NCBI RefSeq assembly: GCF_029914245.1
Contig: NZ_JARYZI010000007.1
Coordinates: 62,001 to 126,000 of the forward strand
Length of the DNA: 64,000 nt
Direction: 5' to 3'
Source: Fusibacter bizertensis
Lineage (GTDB): Bacteria > Bacillota > Clostridia > Peptostreptococcales > Acidaminobacteraceae
Part shown: piece by piece, positions 8,181 to 16,808 of the stretch
Layout: each line of letters starts with the position of its first letter
Position numbering within the stretch: position 1 is the first letter of the stretch
The notes under the pieces: model-generated
Told to the model about the DNA's origin: nothing
Seen by the model: the letters and a program-made list of their open reading frames with translations, nothing else
The model's database searches: none
Translations under genes and position numbers: made by a program

Positions 8181-8459
8181 CTACTCAACACTTTTTTTAG
8201 AACGTGAATAGACAATTTTTTTGATTGCGGCTTCACTTAAGTGATAGTCTTTTGCAAGTTCAGCGATCGTCCTTAGTGAATGAAAGTCTTTTATAATTCC
8301 TTCATTTCGCGCATCAAGTTCTTTTCTTAGACCAGATTGATTTCCCCAACCCGTTCTACAGGAGGATTTTGGTACATAAATCACAGAACCTTCAGTATAC
8401 TTTTGCAGTTCCTCGAGTAGGTGAGTTGGCAAAATTTCCGCAGCATTTTTGTAGCTCAC
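8181..8459 (-). CDS. CD3324-family / Mor-like helix-turn-helix protein
   Basis: About 92 residues. The preferred start is GTG at 8459, nine bases after AGGAGG; an in-frame TTG at 8465 is too close to that site. The start MSYKNAAEILPTHLLEELQKYTEGSVIYVPK and the C-terminal HTH (RTIAELAKDYHLSEAAIKKIVY, split here: RTIAELAKDYHL / SEAAIKKIVY) match the CD3324 family related to the Mor transcription activator of phage Mu. Family members are small predicted regulators, often single genes. The target is unknown. A second ribosome binding site upstream opens an overlapping frame. Confidence 0.8.
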   Translation of the reverse strand: MSYKNAAEILPTHLLEELQKYTEGSVIYVPKSSCRTGWGNQSGLRKELDARNEGIIKDFHSLRTIAELAKDYHLSEAAIKKIVYSRSKKSVE

Positions 8460-8496
8460 GGGCAATTGCCTCCTTTTTTAGTGTTTGGGTATTCAA
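8392..8496 (-). other. Overlapping 34-codon frame with its own strong ribosome binding site
   Basis: AAGGAGGTGAGCAA precedes TTG 8496, which opens MNTQTLKKEAIARELQKCC and ends inside the Mor-like gene in another frame. The Shine-Dalgarno spacing is as good as that of the main gene. It may be a leader peptide that affects translation of the regulator, or a chance frame. Confidence 0.3.
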
Positions 8497-8666
8497 TTGC
8501 TCACCTCCTTATAAATTTCAGTGATGAAGTCATCACTGTTAATTGAAATATATCGTGAATTTACTTAGGTGTCAACATAGTTCAAAGGCATTTTCATAAA
8601 AGATAGTTTATGCTGAAAATTCGATACTTTTTATAAGACATGAATTTTAGATTAAACCTAGTCAAG

Positions 8667-8696
8667 TTGTGGTATCTATTTAGCAATAAATATAAT
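8667..8696 (+). promoter_or_regulatory. Promoter of the GGDEF-EAL gene
   Basis: TTGTGG, 18-bp spacer, then a perfect TATAAT, ending 15 bases before the ATG. Confidence 0.5.
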
Positions 8697-8711
8697 TGCA
8701 TGGGGTGATAT

Positions 8712-11576
8712 ATGACGATTAAACGAAAACTTTCTTTGGTAGTGCTTTTGTTCACAGCAATGGTTCTATTATTGATGAATTCTTTTTATTATTTATATAT
8801 TTCAAATAATTTGATAAATGACAATAAAAATGAAATTGAACAAACGCTCGATATTCAAAGCATTGCTTTGTCCAATTTTTTTCATACTAGGGAAGTTGAA
8901 GTGAAATACCTAGCGAAATCAAAGTTGGTAAATGATGCTTATATAAACTATTTTAGTGAAAATCCAAATAATGATGCTACATATAAGACAGAATACATAG
9001 CGCTAAATGCTTATTTTGAAGATTTGGTTGCTAACAATTCAGCGCTTCGTGATGCTTTTATACTGTCGCCTAAGGGATATGTAATGGCGAGTAGTGAACC
9101 TCGTAGTTTATGGATTGATCTTTCAGATAGACAGTATTTTATCGATGCAATGAGTGGTAAAACGACTATAAGTAACCTATTGGTGGATCGAATTGATGGT
9201 GAAAGTGTTCTTTTCGTAGCAACACCTATTTATGCTGATAATGATATTCAGAATACAACAGTTATTGGTGTAATGACTAACATAATTGATGGTGTAAAGG
9301 CTTCTGAAATGCTACGAAATTTGACAAATATTAGTTTTGGAAAAGCTTACTTGATCGATCAAGATGGCATGATAATTTTTCATACGACAAAGGACTTGAT
9401 TGGTACTCGTCACGTCGAAAATGAAATTGCCACTTATTTTCTAGGTACACCAGAGATTTCTGATTCCAAATTGTTTAAGTCGACGCAGCAAAATCTATAT
9501 GTGGCTTATCATACAATTGAAAATACCTCTTGGCGCATAGTGATTGAGCAAAATGAGAGCGCAATTTTAAGCTCTGCTTATCGTGCACTTGGTATCATGT
9601 TACTCATCACTTTGCTTGTTTTAGTGATTGCTACTTTGATAATTGCAAAATTTGCTAAGATCATTACTGGACCAATAGTGAGTTTGAGTCAAGTAATGCG
9701 ACAAACAATTTCAGGAGATTTAAGTGTGCGTTCTCAGCATTTAAGTGATGATGAAGTGGGGCAGTTAGCTAAAGACCTCAATCATATGCTAGACGAGTTA
9801 ACAGGTGCATATGAAGAAGTTGAAGCGAAAAATGAAGAACTCATCGCTACTGAAGAGGAACTCAGACAAAACTATGAACAGTTATATGCGCAAAAAATTA
9901 AACTTTCTGAGATTCAAAACAAATATAAGTTAGCACTTGATGGCTCTAGTGCTGTGATTTGGGAATGGGATCTGAATTTAAGTTTGTTTTTTGCCTCAGA
10001 ACTTTGGTATAAATTAACAGGTAGAGATGGGTATAACACAAAAGTTGAATTAGTTGCTTTTGAAGAATTGATAGATGCCAAAGAACAAGAGCGCTTAAAA
10101 AACCAATTTTTCTTCAACTGGAGAAAGAAAATCGAAAATATTACTTTTGATCTGACTTATCTCTCAAATAAGGGAGAACAACTAACTTTTCATGTGATTG
10201 CCACAACGTTATATGACGAAGAAGATAAACCTTACAAGGTTTCTGGAACTTTGATTGACATTACCAAAGAGAGAGAGATGAGTCAAAAAATATATCAACT
10301 TGCGTTTACAAATTCTTTGACGGGCTTTGCAAATAGGACGGCTTTTATAACTGATATTACACAAGTAATTATGGATCAAACATCAAAATCATTTAGTGTT
10401 TTTCAGTTTGATATAGACCATTTTGCAAGAATAAATGATTCTTTGGGTCATATTTTGGGTGATCAACTGTTGATTTTAGTTGCTGAGCGCCTAAAGTCAT
10501 TATCTTCAGATTTGGTGAAAGTCTACCATTTATCAGCAGATGAGTATGCTTTAGTAGCACTTGAACTAGAAAAACTAGAAGATATTAATCAAACTTTAAA
10601 ATCTATCTATGGCTTATTTGAGACACCTTTTGAAATTGAGGGTAGATTTTTCTATATAAGCATTAGCATGGGTATTACGAAGTACCCTTACGATGGATTA
10701 ACGGTAGAAAGATTAGTTCAAAATGTTGATACTGCAATGTATGCAGCTAAAAAGACAAATCGATCGTCATATGTATTTTATGAGTCGGTTATGTCTGAAA
10801 ATGCAACAAGAAAGATTGAAATAGAAGATTTGTTGCGTACTGCAATTCATGAAAATAGAGTGAGAATGGTCTATCAGCCACAGTTTGATTTAAAGTCTGA
10901 AACTTTTGTATCGGCAGAAGCACTTATGAGGTTAGAAGATCAAAATGGAAAATTGATTTCACCACTTGTGTTTATACCTATTGCTGAAGAAACTGGATTA
11001 ATTGTAGAACTTGGATACTGGGCATTTAGAAATGTTTGTAAAACTTATAAAGCTTGGCAAGAAATGGGCATTTCCTTTGAGAGTGTCAGTGTCAATGTTT
11101 CTGTGGTACAACTGAAACAATCCGATTTTATAGAGGAAATTCTATCAATTATCGATGAAACGGGTATCGCTCCAGATAAGATAGAACTTGAAATTACAGA
11201 AAGTATATTACTGGATATCGATATGGCTAACGAAAATATTATAGATCAGTTAAAATTTCATGGTATTAAAGTTGCACTTGATGATTTTGGAACGGGTTAC
11301 TCGTCTTTAAGTTATTTAAGACAGTTAGCGATCAACACTTTAAAGATCGATAAATCATTTATCAATAATTTGAGTGATTCCAAGAAAGACAGAGAATTAG
11401 TAAGACAAGTCATTGGACTTGCGCATGAGCTAGGATTAAAAGTCGTTGCTGAGGGTGTAGAAACTGAAGAGCAATCTCAAATTCTTTCTCAGTTCTTATG
11501 TGATAGCATCCAAGGGTTCTATTATAGCAAACCTATTATTGAGCGAGAAATCGTTTCACTTATGAAGAAAAGTTAA
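8712..11576 (+). CDS. Cache-HAMP-PAS-GGDEF-EAL c-di-GMP signalling protein
   Basis: A 954-residue membrane protein. TM1 is about 7-29; an extracellular dCache-like sensor (35-285) contains YLIDQDGMIIFH; TM2 is about 293-315; then HAMP (316-370), a coiled coil, PAS (~405-520), GGDEF (~525-690) and EAL (~705-945). The GGDEF signature is degenerate (SADEY), so cyclase activity is unlikely, though FQFDIDHFARIN is kept. The EAL domain keeps EALMRLE, NVSVVQL, EITES, DDFGTGYSSL, LKIDKSFI and VVAEGVE, so it should hydrolyse c-di-GMP to pGpG. GGGGTG precedes the ATG. Probably a phosphodiesterase under ligand control. Confidence 0.93.
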   Translation: MTIKRKLSLVVLLFTAMVLLLMNSFYYLYISNNLINDNKNEIEQTLDIQSIALSNFFHTREVEVKYLAKSKLVNDAYINYFSENPNNDATYKTEYIALNAYFEDLVANNSALRDAFILSPKGYVMASSEPRSLWIDLSDRQYFIDAMSGKTTISNLLVDRIDGESVLFVATPIYADNDIQNTTVIGVMTNIIDGVKASEMLRNLTNISFGKAYLIDQDGMIIFHTTKDLIGTRHVENEIATYFLGTPEISDSKLFKSTQQNLYVAYHTIENTSWRIVIEQNESAILSSAYRALGIMLLITLLVLVIATLIIAKFAKIITGPIVSLSQVMRQTISGDLSVRSQHLSDDEVGQLAKDLNHMLDELTGAYEEVEAKNEELIATEEELRQNYEQLYAQKIKLSEIQNKYKLALDGSSAVIWEWDLNLSLFFASELWYKLTGRDGYNTKVELVAFEELIDAKEQERLKNQFFFNWRKKIENITFDLTYLSNKGEQLTFHVIATTLYDEEDKPYKVSGTLIDITKEREMSQKIYQLAFTNSLTGFANRTAFITDITQVIMDQTSKSFSVFQFDIDHFARINDSLGHILGDQLLILVAERLKSLSSDLVKVYHLSADEYALVALELEKLEDINQTLKSIYGLFETPFEIEGRFFYISISMGITKYPYDGLTVERLVQNVDTAMYAAKKTNRSSYVFYESVMSENATRKIEIEDLLRTAIHENRVRMVYQPQFDLKSETFVSAEALMRLEDQNGKLISPLVFIPIAEETGLIVELGYWAFRNVCKTYKAWQEMGISFESVSVNVSVVQLKQSDFIEEILSIIDETGIAPDKIELEITESILLDIDMANENIIDQLKFHGIKVALDDFGTGYSSLSYLRQLAINTLKIDKSFINNLSDSKKDRELVRQVIGLAHELGLKVVAEGVETEEQSQILSQFLCDSIQGFYYSKPIIEREIVSLMKKS

Positions 11577-11581
11577 GGTTA

Positions 11582-11610
11582 TTGACACTTCGTGGTCTAT
11601 ATATTATACT
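11582..11610 (+). promoter_or_regulatory. Promoter of the T-box/trpS transcript
   Basis: TTGACA, 17-bp spacer, TATACT: near consensus, placed just before the T-box leader. Confidence 0.75.
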
Positions 11611-11634
11611 TTGCTTATTGATAAACCAATGATT

Positions 11635-11862
11635 AAGAGAAGTAGGCATTTTAAGAAATCAAAGAGAGCTACTGATGGTGCGAATGTAGTATTTTAAGAG
11701 ATGTTGAATGGGCTTAAGAGGGCAACCCGAATTTTAGTAGGCGTTGACGGAAACTCTAACCGTTATGATGAGAGCATATGTTAGTATGTGAAAAGACTTA
11801 ATTTAGGTGGCTATCAGACGATAACTTCTGTTCCTTTATGGGACAGGAGTTTTTATTTTTTT
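11635..11862 (+). promoter_or_regulatory. T-box leader of trpS, Trp (TGG) specifier
   Basis: The leader shows the AGAGAG motif with a following GATGGTGCGAATG distal loop, a specifier region TTGAATGGGCTT in which TGG (11709-11711) follows GAA, and the T-box sequence AATTTAGGTGGCTATC at about 11800-11816. The last partner overlaps a terminator hairpin (11823-11862). A TGG specifier agrees with the tryptophanyl-tRNA synthetase gene it precedes. Uncharged tRNA-Trp would stabilise the antiterminator and switch on trpS. Confidence 0.85.
11823..11862 (+). terminator. T-box terminator hairpin
   Basis: AACTTCTGTTCC pairs with GGGACAGGAGTT (with G-U pairs) around TTTAT, followed by TTTATTTTTTT; competes with the T-box antiterminator. 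Confidence 0.8.
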
Positions 11863-11872
11863 GGAGGATATG

Positions 11873-12862
11873 ATGAAAAGAATTTTAACAGGTGATCGCA
11901 CCACAGGAAAACTCCATATTGGACATTATGTAGGGAGTTTACAAAACAGAGTCAAGCTTCAAGATCAGTATGAGACTTTTATATTATTAGCTGATATCCA
12001 GGCGCTTACCACGCATTTTGAAAACCCAAAGTTGATCAATGCCAGTATCTACGATGTTGCCATCGACAATTTATCAGTTGGATTAAACCCTGAAAAAGTG
12101 ACGTTTGTTCAGCAATCTTTGATTCCATCTATTGCTGAACTGACAGTATTTTATTCGATGTTAACGACTGTGAACAGTTTAAGACACAACCCAACCATTA
12201 AAACGGAGATGCTTCAATATGGCTTTAAAGATGTGACTTATGGCTTCTTAGGATATCCCGTAAGTCAAGCTGCTGACATCACTTTTTGTGGCGCTGACCT
12301 CGTGCCTGTTGGCGAGGACCAGCTTCCGCATCTTGAGCAAGCTCGTAAACTTGTAAGACGGTTTAATGCGCTTTATATGGATGAGCATATGGGGATAAAG
12401 GAACCTGTTGCACTTCTTAGTGATGTACCTAGACTGATGGGGCTAGATGGCAATAGTAAGATGGGTAAAAGTCTAGGCAATGCTATCTATCTATCTGATA
12501 CGGAAGATGAGGTTCGAAGAAAGATCAGAAAAGCCGTGACAGATACAAATAGGATTAGCATCGCCGATAAAGGGAATCCTGAAAAGTGTGTCGTTGCGAC
12601 TTATCACAAGATATTTACACAGGATCAGTATGATAATATCTGCGAGATGTGCAGAAGCGCTCAAATAGGGTGCTCAGCTTGTAAAAATGTACTTATAACT
12701 TCAATCGATGAACTACTAACACCTATGCGCGAAAAACGTAGATACTATGAATCGCATCTTAACTTAGTGAAGGAGATTATACTGGATGGGTCAAGTAAGG
12801 CAAATAAGATCGGCAATGAAACAGTCGCTAAAGTGAAAAACGCCATGCATCTATCGCTGTGA
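11873..12862 (+). CDS. trpS: Tryptophanyl-tRNA synthetase
   Basis: About 329 residues, class I synthetase that charges tRNA-Trp. The start MKRILTGDRTTGKLHIGHYVG carries the HIGH motif; the KMSKS loop reads NSKMGKSLGNA near residue 197. GGAGG lies five bases before ATG 11873; earlier in-frame starts (11861, 11870) overlap or crowd the site. It is of the shorter type often found as a second, T-box-controlled TrpRS in Clostridia; whether it is the only copy cannot be seen. C-terminal cysteines (CEMCRSAQIGCSACK) form a possible metal site. Confidence 0.95.
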   Translation: MKRILTGDRTTGKLHIGHYVGSLQNRVKLQDQYETFILLADIQALTTHFENPKLINASIYDVAIDNLSVGLNPEKVTFVQQSLIPSIAELTVFYSMLTTVNSLRHNPTIKTEMLQYGFKDVTYGFLGYPVSQAADITFCGADLVPVGEDQLPHLEQARKLVRRFNALYMDEHMGIKEPVALLSDVPRLMGLDGNSKMGKSLGNAIYLSDTEDEVRRKIRKAVTDTNRISIADKGNPEKCVVATYHKIFTQDQYDNICEMCRSAQIGCSACKNVLITSIDELLTPMREKRRYYESHLNLVKEIILDGSSKANKIGNETVAKVKNAMHLSL

Positions 12863-12916
12863 TGGTAGTTTATCACTCGCTAGAAATTGCAGATGGATAT
12901 AAGGAAATCTAAACCA

Positions 12917-12946
12917 ACTCAAGACTATTCAAGACAATTTAAGACA
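12917..12946 (+). repeat. Three 10-bp direct repeats upstream of the AhpD-like/AraC operon
   Basis: AAGAC recurs at 12921, 12931 and 12941, each preceded by TC or TT, giving three units with an exact 10-bp period, one helical turn. Such phased direct repeats upstream of a promoter typically bind a regulator; the AraC-type protein encoded in the operon is an obvious candidate. Confidence 0.5.
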
Positions 12947-13023
12947 AAAAACAACTTATCTGATACACTGATTTTATATAAGAGATTGTTTAGTTTTTAT
13001 GGATTTTACTTTGGAGGTGTGCG

Positions 13024-13590
13024 ATGAACGCTTATATTGATCCACCTAAAAAAATACCTTTTTACATCAAATTGGGACTTTTCTTTGCAAAGCGTGCAAC
13101 GGGAAAGGATTTGTTACCACCAAGGCTTTTGGCATGGTATCCAAAAGCGGCGATCAGTTCAGGGGTGATGGAAGCACTAGTGGCACATGGTAATCCCCAA
13201 AAAGACCTAGATGCAAAAATTCTGCAGCTCATAAGGGTACAGGTTTCTATCCTTACATCTTGTCCTTTTTGTATAGATATGAACGCAAATGAATTTGAAA
13301 AAAATGGCATCACTGAAGAAGAATTACAAGGACTTAGCGGTGTACTTGATCTAGATATGATTCCCTCTTTGTCTGAACGTGAGAAGTTGGCGATACAGTA
13401 TACGCGTTTGATGACGCAGACACCTGTGGAAATCTCTGAAGGATTTATGAAAAGTATAAAAGCGACTTTCACTGAAAAAGAGATAGTTGTCATAGTCACA
13501 ACAGCAGCTCAGGTGAACTACTGGGCAAGGCTTATAAGAGCGCTTGGTATTCCTTCGGCTGGGTTTATGGATAGGGAGTTAGATATTTGA
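13024..13590 (+). CDS. Carboxymuconolactone decarboxylase / AhpD-like protein
   Basis: A 188-residue alkylhydroperoxidase-like protein. The signature is CPFCIDMNANEFEKNGITEEEL (CxxC at about 80-83, with Asp and following helices), then EREKLAIQYTRLMTQTPVEIS. AhpD-like enzymes use the CxxC pair for peroxide or disulfide redox chemistry. GGAGGTG precedes the ATG. Its stop overlaps the TTG start of the AraC-family gene, so the two are translated together and the regulator probably controls this operon. Confidence 0.85.
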   Translation: MNAYIDPPKKIPFYIKLGLFFAKRATGKDLLPPRLLAWYPKAAISSGVMEALVAHGNPQKDLDAKILQLIRVQVSILTSCPFCIDMNANEFEKNGITEEELQGLSGVLDLDMIPSLSEREKLAIQYTRLMTQTPVEISEGFMKSIKATFTEKEIVVIVTTAAQVNYWARLIRALGIPSAGFMDRELDI

Positions 13591-14465
13591 TTAAAAAGTT
13601 TGAACCAAAGGATAATTTGAAAGAATGGGTAGATTATGTTTGGCTTGTTTATGAAGAACACTTATCTGATTCGGCTAGAAATGATATAGTCGTACCACTT
13701 TGCCACTTTAATTTGGTTTTTAACTTAAAAGACGACTATTTTCTAGAGGAAAATAATAAGATATATAAAATGCCTGAAGTGGTAAGGGTAGGTGTATTGG
13801 ATCAAGCAGTAAAGATTAAATATGGAGAATCTGTTTTTCAGATCGGAATTGCTTTGAAACCATCTGAGATTACATCGTTGATCTTTAGGAGTGAGAAAAA
13901 CATCGCAAATAAAGTTTTCAGTGATTATGATCTAAGCCATAAAATTTATGAAGTTAGCCCTAACTTTTATGATCTATATGATAAATTAGGTAGTATTGAG
14001 ATCGATGAAAATCAGTTTGATGAAAATTTTGATGCAATCATGAAGCTTATTTGGACCTATTTAGAACATTCCATGGATGAAGTTTTAATTAAAAAAGATA
14101 CAAAGGATGAGAGGGTACATGATAAAGTGCATATATCTCAAATGGTTCAATATATCGATGAACATCTTGATTCTTTTAAAGTAACTCAGATGGCACAGTA
14201 TTTTCATGTAAGTGTGAACACACTTGAAAGACGATTTAAAAAAGAGGTAGGATTAATGCCAAAGTCTTTTGCCAATATCAAGCGATTTTTAATTCAGAAT
14301 AAGATTCAGTGGGCTGGTGAAGAGACTTTGGATTATTACTATGATCAAGCGCACCTTATAAAAGATACACGTAAGTATACAAATAAAACCCCAAAGCATC
14401 TAAATGAGGACCAGAAAGAGTTAACCTTAGGTTATATCTTTAGCCACCTCAATAGAAAGGATTGA
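13587..14465 (+). CDS. AraC-family regulator with DUF6597-like N-terminal domain
   Basis: A 292-residue protein starting at TTG (overlap TTGA with the previous stop; AGGGAG upstream). The N-terminal ~120 residues (EWVDYVWLVYEE, FNLVFNLKDDYF, FQIGIALKPSEI) resemble the DUF6597 ligand-sensing domain. The C-terminal AraC DNA-binding region (190-285) contains VTQMAQYFHVSVNTLERRF and the second HTH with YYYDQAHLIKDTRKYT and TPKHL. Likely a dimeric activator of its own operon. Inducer unknown. Confidence 0.85.
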   Translation: MIKKFEPKDNLKEWVDYVWLVYEEHLSDSARNDIVVPLCHFNLVFNLKDDYFLEENNKIYKMPEVVRVGVLDQAVKIKYGESVFQIGIALKPSEITSLIFRSEKNIANKVFSDYDLSHKIYEVSPNFYDLYDKLGSIEIDENQFDENFDAIMKLIWTYLEHSMDEVLIKKDTKDERVHDKVHISQMVQYIDEHLDSFKVTQMAQYFHVSVNTLERRFKKEVGLMPKSFANIKRFLIQNKIQWAGEETLDYYYDQAHLIKDTRKYTNKTPKHLNEDQKELTLGYIFSHLNRKD

Positions 14466-14531
14466 TGATTTTTTACAATTATTGTTTTTTGAAGTTTGCT
14501 AAAATAATAAAAAAACAGTAAGGAGAAAATG

Positions 14532-14900
14532 ATGAACCACATATTTGTAAGTATAGTTTTGTTTCTAAATGTTACACTTCTAGCAATTTTGGTCCCTGGA
14601 GGTCCAATTGAGAACAGAGATTTTTCCAAACTAAAAGGTGTCGTGTTTTGGGGATTTAATGTTTTTTTGGTTTCACTTGGGATTTTAACTTTTTGGACGA
14701 GTTATATCGTTTTAAAAGATTTGAGTTATGCTGCTATGATGATCAAGATCGTCTCTGTTGGGTATGGTTTGGTTTATGCACTCGATTTGGCTATGATTTT
14801 TCCTAAGTCGCCGACAAAAATGTCAAAAGCATTGATGTTACTAGAAATTATCAATTTGTCATTGGCAATCTATTCTTTTATTTTATCGGAGTTTGTTTAA
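14532..14900 (+). CDS. Four-span membrane protein of unknown function
   Basis: About 122 residues; ATG 14532 fits the AAGGAG site better than the adjacent ATG 14529. Four hydrophobic segments (about 3-20, 33-53, 61-83 and 95-120) with a short polar PGGPIENRD loop. No family recognised. It stands alone between the AraC operon and a terminator. Confidence 0.65.
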   Translation: MNHIFVSIVLFLNVTLLAILVPGGPIENRDFSKLKGVVFWGFNVFLVSLGILTFWTSYIVLKDLSYAAMMIKIVSVGYGLVYALDLAMIFPKSPTKMSKALMLLEIINLSLAIYSFILSEFV

Positions 14901-14940
14901 TTCATCTGATTTAAAAGCTTAGATAACTACACATAATTAT

Positions 14941-14971
14941 AAAAATAATCGCAGAAGCGGTTATTTTTTTA
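14941..14971 (+). terminator. Intrinsic terminator
   Basis: AATAATCGC / GCGGTTATT stem with AGAA loop, followed by a run of seven T. Confidence 0.8.
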
Positions 14972-15057
14972 TTTCAACCCTAAGAGGAATAATTTCTAAT
15001 TGATAATTGTATGACATTAAATACTATTTCTGATAAAATAACTTTAGGAGGTGTGTT

Positions 15058-15489
15058 ATGGCAAAAAAAGAAATTTCTGAAGAACGCAAAATGCTTTATT
15101 ATGCTGGTCTTGGTGTTATGGTGGTTGGTTTTCTATTCTTTTTATCTGGTTTTTTAGGGGTTATGAATCCTGAGACGATGTTGATGTCAGGCTCTATGGG
15201 CTCTTTTATAGCTGGGCCGTTTATCGGTATTATCATGATCGGTGTAGGTGGGTTTATGAGGAGTGTGGCTGCGCGTGGGGTAGCAGGCTCTGGACTTGTA
15301 CTTGATCCTGAAAAGGCAAGAGAAGACCTTAGTCCGTGGTCTTCTATGGCTGGTGGTATGCTCAACGATGCACTTGAAGAGACGAGTATTGGATCAAAGA
15401 AAGAAGTTATCAAAGTAAGATGTAGGAATTGTTCTGAGCTCAATGAAGAGGATGCGAAGTTTTGTAAAAATTGTGGTGAGAAGCTTTAA
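15058..15489 (+). CDS. Membrane protein with C-terminal zinc ribbon
   Basis: A 143-residue protein: short charged N-terminus, two hydrophobic spans (about 14-36 and 45-70), a cytoplasmic linker, and a terminal zinc ribbon with two CxxC knuckles (CRNCSELNEEDAKFCKNCGE). Such two-span/zinc-ribbon proteins are common in Firmicutes and of unknown function. AGGAGGTG precedes the ATG. Confidence 0.75.
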   Translation: MAKKEISEERKMLYYAGLGVMVVGFLFFLSGFLGVMNPETMLMSGSMGSFIAGPFIGIIMIGVGGFMRSVAARGVAGSGLVLDPEKAREDLSPWSSMAGGMLNDALEETSIGSKKEVIKVRCRNCSELNEEDAKFCKNCGEKL

Positions 15490-15561
15490 GTGTGAATGTA
15501 ACATTCGATACTAAACAATAAGGAGAAGCAACATAAGGCAAGTACTGTTGCAATTTATAAA

Positions 15562-15753
15562 ATGATTGTATATTTAATTCTAGTAGTAATAGAGGCTGTT
15601 GTCTTATTTAGAGTCATGAAAAATTATTTTGAAAAAAACCCTACAAATAAATTTATGGCAACAAAACTTTACATAGCTAGCGTAGTGGCGATTGCGATGT
15701 TGATGTTTTCACTAGCAAATGATCTTGGATTCGATCTGCTGAGTTTTCTTTAG
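15562..15753 (+). CDS. Small two-span membrane protein (hypothetical)
   Basis: A 63-residue frame with two hydrophobic segments (about 2-17 and 34-60). The ribosome binding site is weak; AAGGAG lies ~35 bases upstream, too far to be used. No family recognised. It may be real by composition, but the start is uncertain. Confidence 0.4.
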   Translation: MIVYLILVVIEAVVLFRVMKNYFEKNPTNKFMATKLYIASVVAIAMLMFSLANDLGFDLLSFL

Positions 15754-15872
15754 TTAGAACCAAATCTTATGCTATGTTGTTCTGCTCAATTCGTGTATAA
15801 TCTGTATGAGCTGTACTTAGATATATAATGAGTTTTGGCTAAATGGTGCATACATTAGGAGATTATGAGCAA

Positions 15873-16742
15873 ATGAAAAGATTTAAAAAAATATACATCG
15901 AGATTACAAACATCTGTAACTTAAAGTGTGATTTCTGTCCGATGACCAAGCGTGCACCACAGTTTATGACAGAAGAGAATTTCGAGATTATACTGAATAA
16001 AGTAAAGCATATAACGGATCAAATCTATCTACATGTCATGGGTGAGCCTTTGCTACATCCTCAACTTGCAGGATTTTTAGCACTTTGTGATAAACATGGC
16101 TTAAAAGTAAATATTACGACCAATGGTGGCCTGATCACTGATACAAAGGATATTATTCTAAATGCCCCAGCTGTTAAGCAAGTGAATTTTTCACTTGGAA
16201 GTTTTGAAGCAAATTCTGATTCTCTTTGCCTTGAGACCTACACCCGTGGCATCACACAGTTTGCACTTGAAGCTCAAGAAAAGACAAATATTGTAAGTTC
16301 ACTGAGACTTTGGAATCTGGACAACGATATGATCAAAGGTGCTAATTCAAAAAATGACCAAATTATGACCTATTTAGAAGATCATTTAAAACTCGATTTT
16401 AAAATCAGGGAAAAATGCACGACTTATAGAGGTGGTAGGCTAAGCAATAACATCTATGTGAACATCGCTCAAAAATTTGAGTGGCCTGATATAGAACGCT
16501 TAGATACAAAAGACGATGTTTTCTGCTATGGTCTGAGAGACCATATAGGGATACTTGTCGATGGCACGGTTATACCTTGCTGCCTTGATAGCGATGGCAA
16601 TATACCTCTAGGCAATGTGTATGAAAGTTCGATTGAGAGTATCGTGGATTATGATCGGGCTAAAAAGATGTACACGGGTTTCACCAATCGTAAAGTTGTT
16701 GAAGACCTATGTAAGAAATGTGGATATGCACAGAAGTTTTAA
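15873..16742 (+). CDS. Radical SAM / SPASM-like protein
   Basis: About 289 residues from ATG 15873 (TAGGAG 11 bases upstream); an earlier in-frame ATG at 15843 lacks a site. The canonical radical SAM motif CNLKCDFCP (CX3CX2C) is at residues ~14-21, followed by HVMGEPLLHP and TTNGGLI blocks typical of the partial TIM barrel. The C-terminal cysteines (IPCCLDSDGNIPLGNVYE, then DLCKKCGYAQKF) form a SPASM/twitch-type auxiliary cluster. It reductively cleaves S-adenosylmethionine. No peptide substrate gene is beside it, so the target is unknown. Confidence 0.85.
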   Translation: MKRFKKIYIEITNICNLKCDFCPMTKRAPQFMTEENFEIILNKVKHITDQIYLHVMGEPLLHPQLAGFLALCDKHGLKVNITTNGGLITDTKDIILNAPAVKQVNFSLGSFEANSDSLCLETYTRGITQFALEAQEKTNIVSSLRLWNLDNDMIKGANSKNDQIMTYLEDHLKLDFKIREKCTTYRGGRLSNNIYVNIAQKFEWPDIERLDTKDDVFCYGLRDHIGILVDGTVIPCCLDSDGNIPLGNVYESSIESIVDYDRAKKMYTGFTNRKVVEDLCKKCGYAQKF

Positions 16743-16753
16743 TAAATATAATC

Positions 16754-16798
16754 AATCCTAATCAATTCAAGTTTTTTGAAGTGATTAGGATTTTTTTG
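16754..16798. terminator. Terminator between convergent genes
   Basis: AATCCTAATCA / TGATTAGGATT stem with a 17-base loop and a run of seven T; follows the radical SAM gene and precedes the end of the minus-strand membrane protein gene. Confidence 0.75.
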
Positions 16799-16808
16799 TA
16801 ATGTGGAA

